The notes under the pieces were generated by a model that worked only from the letters and a program-made list of their open reading frames with translations, had not been told where the DNA came from and did not search any database. From a virus, in IMG/VR virus record IMGVR_UViG_3300047509_000088, positions 31,371 to 95,370 of that record: 64,000 nucleotides of DNA; one strand, given 5' to 3'. Made by a program: the position numbers and the translations under genes. The number at the start of each line of letters is the position of its first letter. Position 1 is the first letter of the stretch. This document shows, one piece after another, positions 15,943 through 23,109 of this stretch.

Positions 15943-16392
15943 CTATCCCGGGTCGACGCCCGTGGCCGGCGCCAGGGGAACAACCGTCCGACGGACCGGG
16001 TGGACGACAACCGGAACATCAACGTCCTCAACCGGCACCGGGACAGTCACGACCACGGTAACCGGCGGGGGAGGCGTCGCAACCGGCGTCGGGACTGGCG
16101 TCGGGACGGGGGTAGGAGTGGGGGTGGGAATGGGCGTGGGGCACTTGTACTCGCAGGGCGGCGGCGAGCACTTGGGCTGATGATCGCCGGTGGTGGTCGC
16201 GACGACGCACGGCGGCGGCTTGCAGCCATGCGTATCGGGACAGGGGGTCGGACAGTAGGTCGAACAGGGCGGGTTGCCGGCGGCGGCGCTGACCACCCCG
16301 AACCCAACCACGCCCATCAGACCGAGGATCGCGGACAGAACGATTGAACCAATTGAACGAATTGGACCGACTGAACGAATTGATCGCTTCAT
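15943..16392 (-). CDS. Secreted Cys-rich, Pro-Thr-repeat protein, possible sortase substrate
   Basis: 149 residues: a signal peptide (VLSAILGLMGVVGFGVVSAA), a Cys-rich region with eight or more Cys, a PTPTPTPVPTPVPTP linker, a Val-rich strand region and the end PLAPATGVDPG. LAPATG resembles LPxTG/LAxTG signals, but the hydrophobic helix and basic tail that normally follow are absent. It may be a truncated or unusual substrate of the downstream sortase. An upstream ATG at 16404 is also possible. Confidence 0.6.
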   Translation of the reverse strand: MKRSIRSVGPIRSIGSIVLSAILGLMGVVGFGVVSAAAGNPPCSTYCPTPCPDTHGCKPPPCVVATTTGDHQPKCSPPPCEYKCPTPIPTPTPTPVPTPVPTPVATPPPPVTVVVTVPVPVEDVDVPVVVHPVRRTVVPLAPATGVDPG

Positions 16393-16413
16393 GCCGGGGA
16401 CCATAACACGAAA

Positions 16414-16572
16414 TCATCCGTTAATCCGTGCCGAGTTTTGGTCGGACCCGTCAATCAGGAAGACAAGCGGAAACAGACATGTCGTCAGGACCGTCATCAG
16501 AGCGGCGTACAGCTTCTCGCGAAAGTCATCCGGCCGGGTGGTCGGGCGATTGGGGAGTGGGGCGTGGATCAT
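16414..16572 (-). CDS. 52-residue membrane peptide
   Basis: ATG 16572 after GGAAGAG opens MIHAPLPNRPTTRPDDFREK, then a hydrophobic helix with MTVLTTCLFPLVFLI. Single-span pattern; unknown role. Confidence 0.5.
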   Translation of the reverse strand: MIHAPLPNRPTTRPDDFREKLYAALMTVLTTCLFPLVFLIDGSDQNSARING

Positions 16573-16647
16573 CTCTTCCTTCTATCTCGGTTAAAGGTCT
16601 ATCCGGATTGAGCAGCCAGGCAAGCCAGCGCAAGACAAACGTCCCCG

Positions 16648-16836
16648 TCATCTTGACTGGATGAACCGGATGACGTCGGTGAAAGCGCCGATCTCGGAGA
16701 CTAGGCGAACCTTCCGGGTCTGGGTCTGACCATCCGATTCCAGGGAATGCTCGCGGTCCTCGATCTGACGGCGACAGTATTGAACGACGTCAAACGACGA
16801 TACAGGGGCGGTGGCGAGCTTGATTTGGTCTGTCAT
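16648..16836 (-). CDS. Small unknown protein
   Basis: 62 residues, MTDQIKLATAPVSSFDVVQY and a charged helix. ATG start, no overlap with neighbours. Unknown. Confidence 0.55.
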   Translation of the reverse strand: MTDQIKLATAPVSSFDVVQYCRRQIEDREHSLESDGQTQTRKVRLVSEIGAFTDVIRFIQSR

Positions 16837-16893
16837 GTCGACCTCGAAGTTGGGCGGCTGGTATTGGCCTCTGGAGTTTAGCCGATTGGAAGT

Positions 16894-17019
16894 TTAGCCG
16901 ATTGGGACGAGGTAGTCAAACCTCATGATCAGGTAGACCGCCGATCCGGCCAGGACCAGGACGACGATTGTCCAGAGGATTGTTCGGAAGATGTCCCGGA
17001 TGAGATCGATCGGTTTCAT
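16894..17019 (-). CDS. 41-residue membrane peptide
   Basis: MKPIDLIRDIFRTILWTIVV with VLVLAGSAVYLIM: one membrane helix. ATG 17019 overlaps the upstream stop (ATGA). First of four membrane genes in a row reading upstream. Confidence 0.55.
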   Translation of the reverse strand: MKPIDLIRDIFRTILWTIVVLVLAGSAVYLIMRFDYLVPIG

Positions 17020-17201
17020 CTCAGCCTGCCGGGATTGATCCACCTGTCATACGGCGCCGTCACGGTTATCCAGACGGCCCAGACCGCGAGCACGACCAGG
17101 AAGATTGGAATGGCCATGATCCCGAAGAGAACGTCGCCGAGGGGCGGTATGTGACGACGGCGATTCGTCAGGTTGGCTCTGAGGTCCAGCCGGTCAGTCA
17201 T
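17016..17201 (-). CDS. Single-span membrane protein
   Basis: 61 residues; basic start, then IMAIPIFLVVLAVWAVWITV. Overlaps the next gene by ATGA. Unknown. Confidence 0.6.
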   Translation of the reverse strand: MTDRLDLRANLTNRRRHIPPLGDVLFGIMAIPIFLVVLAVWAVWITVTAPYDRWINPGRLR

Positions 17202-17427
17202 CCGGCCGCAGCTCGTCGCCCGCGAAGACGAACGCTACTGCGATCAGCGGCGCCGCGAAGACCGCGAAGACCGTGAACATCCCGCCCGCGAACCGTCTGA
17301 TCAGGTTCGGCGAGGGCGAGGGGAGGGGTTGGGCGATGTTCCGGCTGATGTCGTCGATCAGTCTGTTGAAGTCGGTCTGCTCAGTTGATCCGGTCTGCTC
17401 AGTTGATCCGGTCTGCTCTCTGGTCAT
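17194..17427 (-). CDS. Single-span membrane protein
   Basis: 77 residues. The N-terminus repeats TGSTEQT twice, from an 18-bp direct DNA repeat. A membrane helix FTVFAVFAAPLIAVAFVFAG lies near the C-terminus. ATGA overlap upstream. Confidence 0.6.
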   Translation of the reverse strand: MTREQTGSTEQTGSTEQTDFNRLIDDISRNIAQPLPSPSPNLIRRFAGGMFTVFAVFAAPLIAVAFVFAGDELRPDD

Positions 17428-17780
17428 GATCCCTCTGGCCTGGTGTGGCCGTCTGACGGTTGGCTGTATACCGTCATCACGATGATCGGGATGAGGATAT
17501 GGGTCGACAGGTTGCGCGAGACCCTGAGAAGCTGAAGCCGGATCTCGGTGCCGTGGCCGGGCGTCGGGTCCTCGGCCGGCGGGACCTGGCTGATCAGAAC
17601 CTCCAGCTCGTGTATGCGGGTGACGAGCAGCTCTATCGTGTCGCCCATCTCCTCGGCCTTCTTGGCGACGGCTTCGCAGGCGGCGGACTTGACCGGCTTG
17701 TCGGCTGGCTGGCTGTCGGCTGGCTGGTTGTCGTCCGGTCGGCTATCACCTGACGGCGCCTGACGGGGCCCCCTGATCAT
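17424..17780 (-). CDS. Coiled-coil membrane protein
   Basis: 118 residues. QPADSQPADKP-rich start, coiled coil (AKKAEEMGDTIELLVTRIHE), C-terminal helix LSTHILIPIIVMTVY. ATG 17780 is preceded by GAGAGGTGG at proper spacing and overlaps the upstream stop. Confidence 0.6.
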   Translation of the reverse strand: MIRGPRQAPSGDSRPDDNQPADSQPADKPVKSAACEAVAKKAEEMGDTIELLVTRIHELEVLISQVPPAEDPTPGHGTEIRLQLLRVSRNLSTHILIPIIVMTVYSQPSDGHTRPEGS

Positions 17781-17929
17781 GACGTCCACCTCTCAAACAG
17801 CTCGGCGTCGGGCCCGGAGAATGGTTCGGGTGGACGGCGCTTGGACGGAAGGGGATAGGCTTCCACAATCCCGAGGGTCCAGGCCAGGCCCAGTCCGAAC
17901 TTGGCGATCAGGCGGATCATCCAGGTCAT
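17777..17929 (-). CDS. 50-residue peptide, weak membrane helix
   Basis: MTWMIRLIAKFGLGLAWTLG and a Pro/Arg tail. Stop overlaps the next ATG (ATGA). Unknown. Confidence 0.5.
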   Translation of the reverse strand: MTWMIRLIAKFGLGLAWTLGIVEAYPLPSKRRPPEPFSGPDAELFERWTS

Positions 17930-17953
17930 GTCAAATTGGTCTCCTGCTTGGTG

Positions 17954-17978
17954 CCCCAGCCCGACTGTCGGGCTGGGG
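17954..17978 (-). terminator. GC hairpin after the DUF932 gene
   Basis: CCCCAGCCCGA / TCGGGCTGGGG, 11 bp with a 3-nt loop, between the DUF932 stop and the next small gene. No U-run follows on the minus strand, so termination is uncertain. Confidence 0.45.
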
Positions 17979-18060
17979 CGTGGAAAGAGGGTGAATTCTG
18001 TTTAGTAAGAGGAGGGCCAGCCCAAGCCTGAACTGACCCTCCGATTGAAGGAGGAGTGTT

Positions 18061-19164
18061 CTAGGAGGAGGTCAGCAGCTCGAACGCCCTCGTGCCGAGG
18101 TTGGAGCCGCCGATCACGGAGAGCATCCGGCTCTCCTCGGGGGACGAGTCGCTGGACGGTATGTTTCGCCGGGTGATCATGTGGTCGTTGACGAAAGTGA
18201 CTGCCGAGTACGCGCGCCAGTCCGTGTGGTCGAGCATCGTGACCGTCGGGTGGTCCTGGTAGACCTCCTCGATCGCCTCCCGCCTCTTCATCACCCCTCG
18301 AACCTGGCGCGGGGTGAGTTCCTCGGTCTCGGGCAGGAGATCAGCCAGGAAACGCTTGAACCGGCTGTCTGACATGCTCTTGGCGATCATGGCCTCCGCG
18401 ATCTCGGCGGCGCGGTTGGTCGCGCCCTGGGCCATCCCGAGCGTCTGACGGGCCATGCCCAGCTTGTCCTGAGCCGACTTCGTGTGGCGGATGGTGACGG
18501 TTGACAGCGCTCCCGCGAGGGACCTTTCGAGCGTGTTCTGGCAGACCACGCGGATGGTCACGATCGAACAGGTCACCTGACCGAGGCCGTCGTGCCGGTT
18601 CGAGATCAGGAGATAGGTCTCCAGCTCGTCGGCGCCCGTCAGCTCGACCTTGAAGGGGGTCGACGCGACCAGGAACACGACCCTTCCGCCCTTGAGGCTG
18701 CCGGCCGACGTGAACATCGACCCATCTCCCCCGAGCAGGTATTCCGCCCAGTCGAAGGCGGACTCGTTCGAGACGATCTCGTACCGGCCCTGGACCACCC
18801 CGAGGATCTTGGAATCGGTTGAGCGCTGGACGCCGAACCAGCCCGGTACCGGCTGATATGAGGTTGTCGGGACCGGCTGATCGGCTGGCCAGGTTGGCGG
18901 CGCATAGAGCGGGACCTTCTTCAGGTCCCAGCCGGCCAGGTGGCTGTACTCCAGGGCTTCCTTGACGGTCATCTTGCCCGGAAGGACGGTTGACGTCTTC
19001 TGCCACGGCAGCCACCAGGGCTTCTCGTCGTCTCCCGTGGCGACCCAGTCGTCCTTCTCGATCCCGGTCCGCTTCTCGACACGGGCGGTCTGCTGTTCTA
19101 GCTGCTCTTCGGGCGACAGCCGGATCTCGGCCTTGTCAAAGCGATCCATCCACTCCTGGCTCAT
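18061..19164 (-). CDS. DUF932 phage/plasmid-like protein
   Basis: 367 residues. Family signs: ILGVVQGRYEIVSNESAFDW, GRVVFLVASTPFKVEL, ETYLLISNRHDGLGQVTCSI, RVVCQNTLERSL, IRHTKSAQDKL. DUF932 proteins are widespread in actinophages and plasmids; function unknown. The family usually has about 300-380 residues, so this looks complete. ATG start, 1 nt after the upstream stop region. Confidence 0.85.
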   Translation of the reverse strand: MSQEWMDRFDKAEIRLSPEEQLEQQTARVEKRTGIEKDDWVATGDDEKPWWLPWQKTSTVLPGKMTVKEALEYSHLAGWDLKKVPLYAPPTWPADQPVPTTSYQPVPGWFGVQRSTDSKILGVVQGRYEIVSNESAFDWAEYLLGGDGSMFTSAGSLKGGRVVFLVASTPFKVELTGADELETYLLISNRHDGLGQVTCSIVTIRVVCQNTLERSLAGALSTVTIRHTKSAQDKLGMARQTLGMAQGATNRAAEIAEAMIAKSMSDSRFKRFLADLLPETEELTPRQVRGVMKRREAIEEVYQDHPTVTMLDHTDWRAYSAVTFVNDHMITRRNIPSSDSSPEESRMLSVIGGSNLGTRAFELLTSS

Positions 19165-19165
19165 G

Positions 19166-19423
19166 CTAGTTACTCCTCTTTCCGTTTGTCGAATCGGACT
19201 TGGGGCGGACCTCGATTGTCCGTCCGATCAGGGGTCTGATGTCTTCGGGGTTGCCGGTTGAAGCCATGATGAACAGGGATTCCATCACGGTCCTGACGTG
19301 CTGGTCGAGGATCTCCCGGACAGACGCCTGCTGCTGGCGGTAGCGCCGGCCATCTGGTCCCTTGAACTGGATGACGAGATTGTCCGGGTCGTCGGCGATG
19401 ATGCCGACAATTGTGAGGATCAC
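19166..19423 (-). CDS. Small unknown protein
   Basis: 85 residues, starting at GTG 19423 (GTGA overlap). Beta start (ILTIVGIIADDPDNLVIQF) then a Gln-rich helix. Unknown. Confidence 0.6.
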   Translation of the reverse strand: MILTIVGIIADDPDNLVIQFKGPDGRRYRQQQASVREILDQHVRTVMESLFIMASTGNPEDIRPLIGRTIEVRPKSDSTNGKRSN

Positions 19424-19593
19424 TCGCTTCCCTCCGACAGATGGGCAGCGATCCGCCGAAGAGACCGAGCGATGTCCAGCAGGGCGATCGTGTTGGCCGT
19501 CTCTCGGATATCCACCTCGATCACCATCGTTCTGGGTTGGTCGAGAGACAGGTCGACTATCCGTTGTGCCCAGTCGAGATCCTTCGACCTCAC
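19420..19593 (-). CDS. 57-residue unknown protein
   Basis: GTG 19593 to TGA 19420, with GTGA overlaps at both ends. RSKDLDWAQRIVDLSLDQPR, then VIEVDIRETANTIALLDIAR. GC-rich third positions support coding. Confidence 0.6.
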   Translation of the reverse strand: MRSKDLDWAQRIVDLSLDQPRTMVIEVDIRETANTIALLDIARSLRRIAAHLSEGSE

Positions 19594-19973
19594 GACTGAG
19601 CCTCCGGCTTGACGTCAGACGGCTGGCCGGCGAGCTTGGCGGCTGCCCGCTTCACGGCTGCCAGGGCGCGGCGGCGGGCGTTCACGGCGTCCCTTTTGGC
19701 GGCTTCGGCCGAAATGATCACACCCTCCACCCCTGGCGCGGCCGGATTGACGACCTTCTGGACGACCGGCTCGGGGTAGACGGTCTGACGGTTTGGTCGG
19801 TTCATCCGGTTTGATCGTCTGGCGGTCGCCTCATGCGGGCCCGCCGGCCCTCGACCGGTCCCGCGAATCTTGCGGGCGGTCAGACGGTAGAACTTCGGGA
19901 ACCACACGGATTGAAAATCGAGGTAGGACATCTGCCGGATGATCCCCTTGCGGATCTGAGCCGCGCGGGTCAT
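19590..19973 (-). CDS. Basic unknown protein
   Basis: 127 residues with a C-terminal Ala/Arg/Lys helix (NARRRALAAVKRAAAKLAG) that might bind nucleic acid. ATGA overlap with the upstream gene. Unknown. Confidence 0.55.
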   Translation of the reverse strand: MTRAAQIRKGIIRQMSYLDFQSVWFPKFYRLTARKIRGTGRGPAGPHEATARRSNRMNRPNRQTVYPEPVVQKVVNPAAPGVEGVIISAEAAKRDAVNARRRALAAVKRAAAKLAGQPSDVKPEAQS

Positions 19974-20236
19974 ACCCGGAAGCCCGGCTTGACGGGGCCC
20001 TGATGCGCGAGCGCGAACAGACCGGGCAGCGCGCCGTCGCGCTCCCGGCGGACGACGTGGTTGCCGTTCTCGTCCAGGAGCAGGGCGATGAGCCGTGGTG
20101 CGTGACGCTTCTCGGGGTCGATCCGGACGACCTGAAGGATCGCCGGATTGACGAGTCGACCGTCGAACCTTGCCGCCAGCTCCGCGCGAAGCTCGGCCGG
20201 GGCAGCGTTGACGACTCGACCGTTTCTCTGGTTCAT
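19970..20236 (-). CDS. Small unknown protein, first gene of DUF932 cluster
   Basis: 88 residues from ATG 20236, preceded by GAGGAAAGAGAG. Contains ILQVVRIDPEKRHAPRLIAL and LLDENGNHVVRRERDG. A weak promoter-like TACAAT box lies about 60 nt upstream. Unknown. Confidence 0.6.
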   Translation of the reverse strand: MNQRNGRVVNAAPAELRAELAARFDGRLVNPAILQVVRIDPEKRHAPRLIALLLDENGNHVVRRERDGALPGLFALAHQGPVKPGFRV

Positions 20237-20330
20237 CTCTCTTTCCTCTTTCCTGGGTGGTCTTAGCCGGTTTGGAGCCGGTCTGGCCGGCAGGACGGAT
20301 TGTAGCATAGATGGACGGAGAGCGTACAAC

Positions 20331-20576
20331 CTATCTCGACTTGGCCGGCTCTGGCGGCGGACCCGAGATCCCCTGCCCCAGCCTCTTGATCCCGCAGGCT
20401 TGTGCTTCGGCGTCGGTTCGATGCCAGCCAAGCTCCGGCTCCTCGTCTTCGTGCTCTCGGTAGAGGTGGCAGGGGGTCTCATTCGGGCACACGGCCCGAT
20501 AATACGTGTTGCCTCAATAATTCCGGGAGTGAATCTCGATCCGACAGTCATATTCGTGAAGGATACGGACTAGCAT
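20331..20576 (-). pseudogene. Small gene interrupted by an in-frame TGA
   Basis: ATG 20576 opens MLVRILHEYDCRIEIHSRNY, then TGA (20516-20514), then the same frame continues as GNTYYRAVCPNETPCHLYRE to TAG 20331. Both halves look like one protein with C/H residues (CPNETPCHLYREHE) and coding-type third bases. TGA is clearly a stop elsewhere in this genome. So this is a nonsense mutation, a readthrough gene, or a second start (GTG) in the 3' half. Confidence 0.5.
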
Positions 20577-20615
20577 CTCAGGGGCCTCAGATTATCAGAT
20601 GGACGGCCAGACGGG

Positions 20616-20690
20616 TGGTACCGGGGGCGGGACTCGAACCCGCACCTCCGCATCTTAAGTGCGGCCCTCTGCCAATTGGGGCACCCCGGC
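20616..20690 (-). tRNA. tRNA with anticodon UAA (Leu codon), short variable loop
   Basis: Acceptor GCCGGGG/CCCCGGT (one G-U), D-stem CCCC/GAGG with one mismatch, anticodon stem CCGCA/TGCGG with loop CTTAAGA, T-arm GCGGG-TTCGAGT-CCCGC, discriminator A and an encoded CCA. The anticodon UAA reads UUA/UUG (Leu), but the variable loop is only 4 nt. Normal tRNA-Leu has a long variable arm, so charging identity is unclear. Confidence 0.85.
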
Positions 20691-20780
20691 TTAACGGTCA
20701 TACGAAAGTGGGCCGAGACGCTTCCTCCCCTTCCTCCCTAATGGAGTATGGCGCCCCGGCCCCGAGTTGAGACGACTAGA

Positions 20781-21140
20781 TCAGGTTGTCGACCGCCTTC
20801 CCGCGAAGTGGGTCCAGACCACCGCGACCAGAAGAATGGTCAGGACGGGCATGATGCCGACGTCGTCGCCGAAGTCACCTGAATCGTGGATCTCCGTGAT
20901 GAAGCCGAACAGTTGGGCGAGGAACGCGAAGACCACCAGTATGACCGGCCAGACCGAATAGGTCTCTCGACCCGACCTGGCCGCGAAGTACCAGATCACG
21001 AGGACGAGGCCGAACAGGATGATCAGAAGGTCGTCCGGCGAACCCTTCTCCTCCATCAGCGACAGCCCTACCAGGCTGACCGAGATGGCGGCGAGGAAGA
21101 GGGTGATCCATGTGTTGCGGGTGCGAGCTACGGCGTTCAT
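20781..21140 (-). CDS. Four-span membrane protein
   Basis: 119 residues with hydrophobic helices at about 10-28, 39-54, 63-84 and 97-112. CAGGAG precedes ATG 21140. No family recognised. Confidence 0.65.
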   Translation of the reverse strand: MNAVARTRNTWITLFLAAISVSLVGLSLMEEKGSPDDLLIILFGLVLVIWYFAARSGRETYSVWPVILVVFAFLAQLFGFITEIHDSGDFGDDVGIMPVLTILLVAVVWTHFAGRRSTT

Positions 21141-21206
21141 GCGGATTCTCCTGATAGACGATTTGACGGGACGGATCTAAGGTCCAGTGAGCTAAGGTCC
21201 AGTGAG

Positions 21207-21755
21207 CTAAGGTCCGGTGCAGAGGTTCTTCGCGGGGTTGGCGCAACCTCCCGGCGTTCCGACCGGATTGACAACCGGCTGATTCGGACGGGTGGTCGGA
21301 TAGCCGGTTGGAACCGGCTGGACGGGCAAACTGGTCGGAGGTAGATGGGACGGCGCCGAGGTGGCGCCGAAGACGTTCCGGCAGATCGCGGCGGATGTGA
21401 TGGATGAGACGGGATCGTCGAGGGTCTGTCGGACCTCCTCGTCCTGGTAGCCGGTTACACTGGCAACACACGCGGAGGAGGAGTTGGCAGGCTGAGCGGC
21501 CTTGAAGATATAGAAATTGTTGTAGTACGTATTGGTCAGGGCCTCCATTTGGGCGAGGTGTTGTTGGGTCGCCGCCACGAAGTAGGTATGCGTATCACGT
21601 AGGCCGGCGGTCGGGTTGGCGACGATCAGTTGGACGGTCAGACTGCCGCCGGATGAACCGGATGAACCGGATGACTGGCCGTTTGATCGATTGGCTGTCT
21701 GACCGGAGCAGGCCATGAGGCAGACCACGGTCGTACCGGTGACTAGAAGTCTCAC
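21207..21755 (-). CDS. Lipoprotein, paralogue of the next gene
   Basis: 182 residues. Lipobox VCLMAC, then a Ser/Gly linker, then a domain with THTYFVAATQQHLAQMEAL and paired Cys. GTG 21755 overlaps the upstream stop (GTGA). The YFVAATQQ segment matches YFLVATSQ in the upstream lipoprotein. Surface lipoproteins of phages can block superinfection; that role is only a possibility. Confidence 0.7.
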   Translation of the reverse strand: MRLLVTGTTVVCLMACSGQTANRSNGQSSGSSGSSGGSLTVQLIVANPTAGLRDTHTYFVAATQQHLAQMEALTNTYYNNFYIFKAAQPANSSSACVASVTGYQDEEVRQTLDDPVSSITSAAICRNVFGATSAPSHLPPTSLPVQPVPTGYPTTRPNQPVVNPVGTPGGCANPAKNLCTGP

Positions 21756-22267
21756 CAGCCGAGCGCCTTGCACGCCAGATTGGCGGTCGCGGAGTCGGTT
21801 CCGTTTCGGACCACGAACACGCTCTCATCCGAACTGGCGCAGAACCATTCCCGCGTGGAATCAGCCCAGCCCTCAGACCTGGAGGCTGATCCGACTTGCA
21901 GTCCGCTGGCCTTTGCCTGACTGATAAGCGGATCGAGCTTGTCCTGTGACGTTGCAACCAGGAAGTACGAGCCAGAGGTCACGGAAGCGAAGACTTCACG
22001 AGAGGGAACCGCTCCAGAGGGGACCGAACCGTCGTTGGTGGGCGCCGGGACATAGAACACATGGACCGCGACGTTCAGGGCCGGATTCCAGGCCGGGATG
22101 GGGTGGCCGTTGACGCTCAGGTAGACCTTCGGCGCGGGGGTTGGCTGATTGGCCGGCTGGGCGGCGACCGGCTGACTGGTCGGCTGGCTGGCGGAAGGGT
22201 GGTTCGAGCTGCCTCCGCACGCAATCAGGGAGACGAATAGACCGGCGGCGATCAGGGCGAATTTCAA
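21752..22267 (-). CDS. Lipoprotein
   Basis: 171 residues from a TTG start with AAAGGAG at good spacing. Signal peptide and lipobox SLIAC (ALIAAGLFVSLIACGG), Pro/Gln/Ser linker, then a domain with SGSYFLVATSQDKLDPLISQ. Predicted to sit outside the membrane. Paralogue of the downstream gene. Confidence 0.7.
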   Translation of the reverse strand: MKFALIAAGLFVSLIACGGSSNHPSASQPTSQPVAAQPANQPTPAPKVYLSVNGHPIPAWNPALNVAVHVFYVPAPTNDGSVPSGAVPSREVFASVTSGSYFLVATSQDKLDPLISQAKASGLQVGSASRSEGWADSTREWFCASSDESVFVVRNGTDSATANLACKALGW

Positions 22268-22293
22268 GACGAACTCCTTTGATTGATCTGGGA

Positions 22294-22563
22294 CTACAAG
22301 ATCTCAGTGATCTGGCTGATCGGCAGGGATCGGTGGGGCCAGTCGGGCATTCCTCGACCCTCCGTAATCTTGATCCAGCCTGACCCGTCTTCGTCGTCTA
22401 CGTAAAAAACCGAATCGTAATACCGCACCTCCACCACCCGCCTTGCCTGACCGGCCAGTTTTGAGCACCACCACCCTTTTGGACTTTCTCCCACCACGCC
22501 TTTCAGGCGACGAGCAACAACCGGCTGCCCGTTCCATCTGGTCTGACTTTCGAACCCGCTCAT
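22294..22563 (-). CDS. Small unknown protein
   Basis: 89 residues with strands VVEVRYYDSVFYVDDEDG and SGWIKITEGRG. ATGA overlap with the peptide gene upstream. Unknown. Confidence 0.6.
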   Translation of the reverse strand: MSGFESQTRWNGQPVVARRLKGVVGESPKGWWCSKLAGQARRVVEVRYYDSVFYVDDEDGSGWIKITEGRGMPDWPHRSLPISQITEIL

Positions 22564-22718
22564 CTCTCTCTCTCTTTGGCTGAGCCGGTTGAGCCGGTTG
22601 ATCGTCTATCTATTCGATCCACGAGCCAGACCATCAGTGCCGCCGCGAGGAAGGTGATCCCGAGGATCGCCAGGCTGATCTCGGCAAGGGTCCGAAGGAT
22701 CAGGTCTACCCAAGTCAT
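22560..22718 (-). CDS. 52-residue membrane peptide
   Basis: MTWVDLILRTLAEISLAILG then ITFLAAALMVWLV and a charged tail with TGSTGS. ATG 22718 overlaps the upstream stop. Confidence 0.55.
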   Translation of the reverse strand: MTWVDLILRTLAEISLAILGITFLAAALMVWLVDRIDRRSTGSTGSAKERER

Positions 22719-23011
22719 ACCGATCTCCTGGCCAGACCGACCAACCTGGAGTCTTGATGACGCGCGGCGGCGTGCATGTCGAACTCGGTCCAGGCCAGAT
22801 TCTCGGCCGAACGCTTGGCGTCACTCTGGGACACATCCGAATAAGCCGTCCGACTGATCGTGGTCGGAAGGCCGGTGACCTGACAGTCAAGGCACTCGAC
22901 CTCGACCGTCCAGACGAACCTCGATTTGTTGATTCGACCGGACGGTCGGATGGTCGACGTCAGACGGATGGTCTGATAGACGGCCGTCTGATTGGCTGGC
23001 TGGCTATTCAT
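22715..23011 (-). CDS. Unknown protein with Cys pair
   Basis: 98 residues; FVWTVEVECLDCQVTGLPTT carries a C-x2-C. ATG 23011 overlaps the stop of the peptide gene upstream (ATGA). The C-terminus is Ala/Arg-rich. Unknown. Confidence 0.6.
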   Translation of the reverse strand: MNSQPANQTAVYQTIRLTSTIRPSGRINKSRFVWTVEVECLDCQVTGLPTTISRTAYSDVSQSDAKRSAENLAWTEFDMHAAARHQDSRLVGLARRSV

Positions 23012-23109
23012 ATCGAGCACCGGCCTATGATAATCGAGTTGATGGTCGGCGACAATAGGACAGCCAGGAAGAAGAGGAGCAAAAGGACGGTTACGATCAG
23101 GACCCTCAT
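23008..23109 (-). CDS. 33-residue membrane peptide
   Basis: MRVLIVTVLLLLFFLAVLLS then a short polar tail. ATGA overlaps at both ends with its neighbours, which supports it in spite of its size. Confidence 0.55.
   Translation of the reverse strand: MRVLIVTVLLLLFFLAVLLSPTINSIIIGRCSI

Noticed and set aside
20331-20576. Genome-wide reassignment of TGA
   Set aside because: TGA is the stop in dozens of ATGA/GTGA overlaps where the proteins end sensibly.
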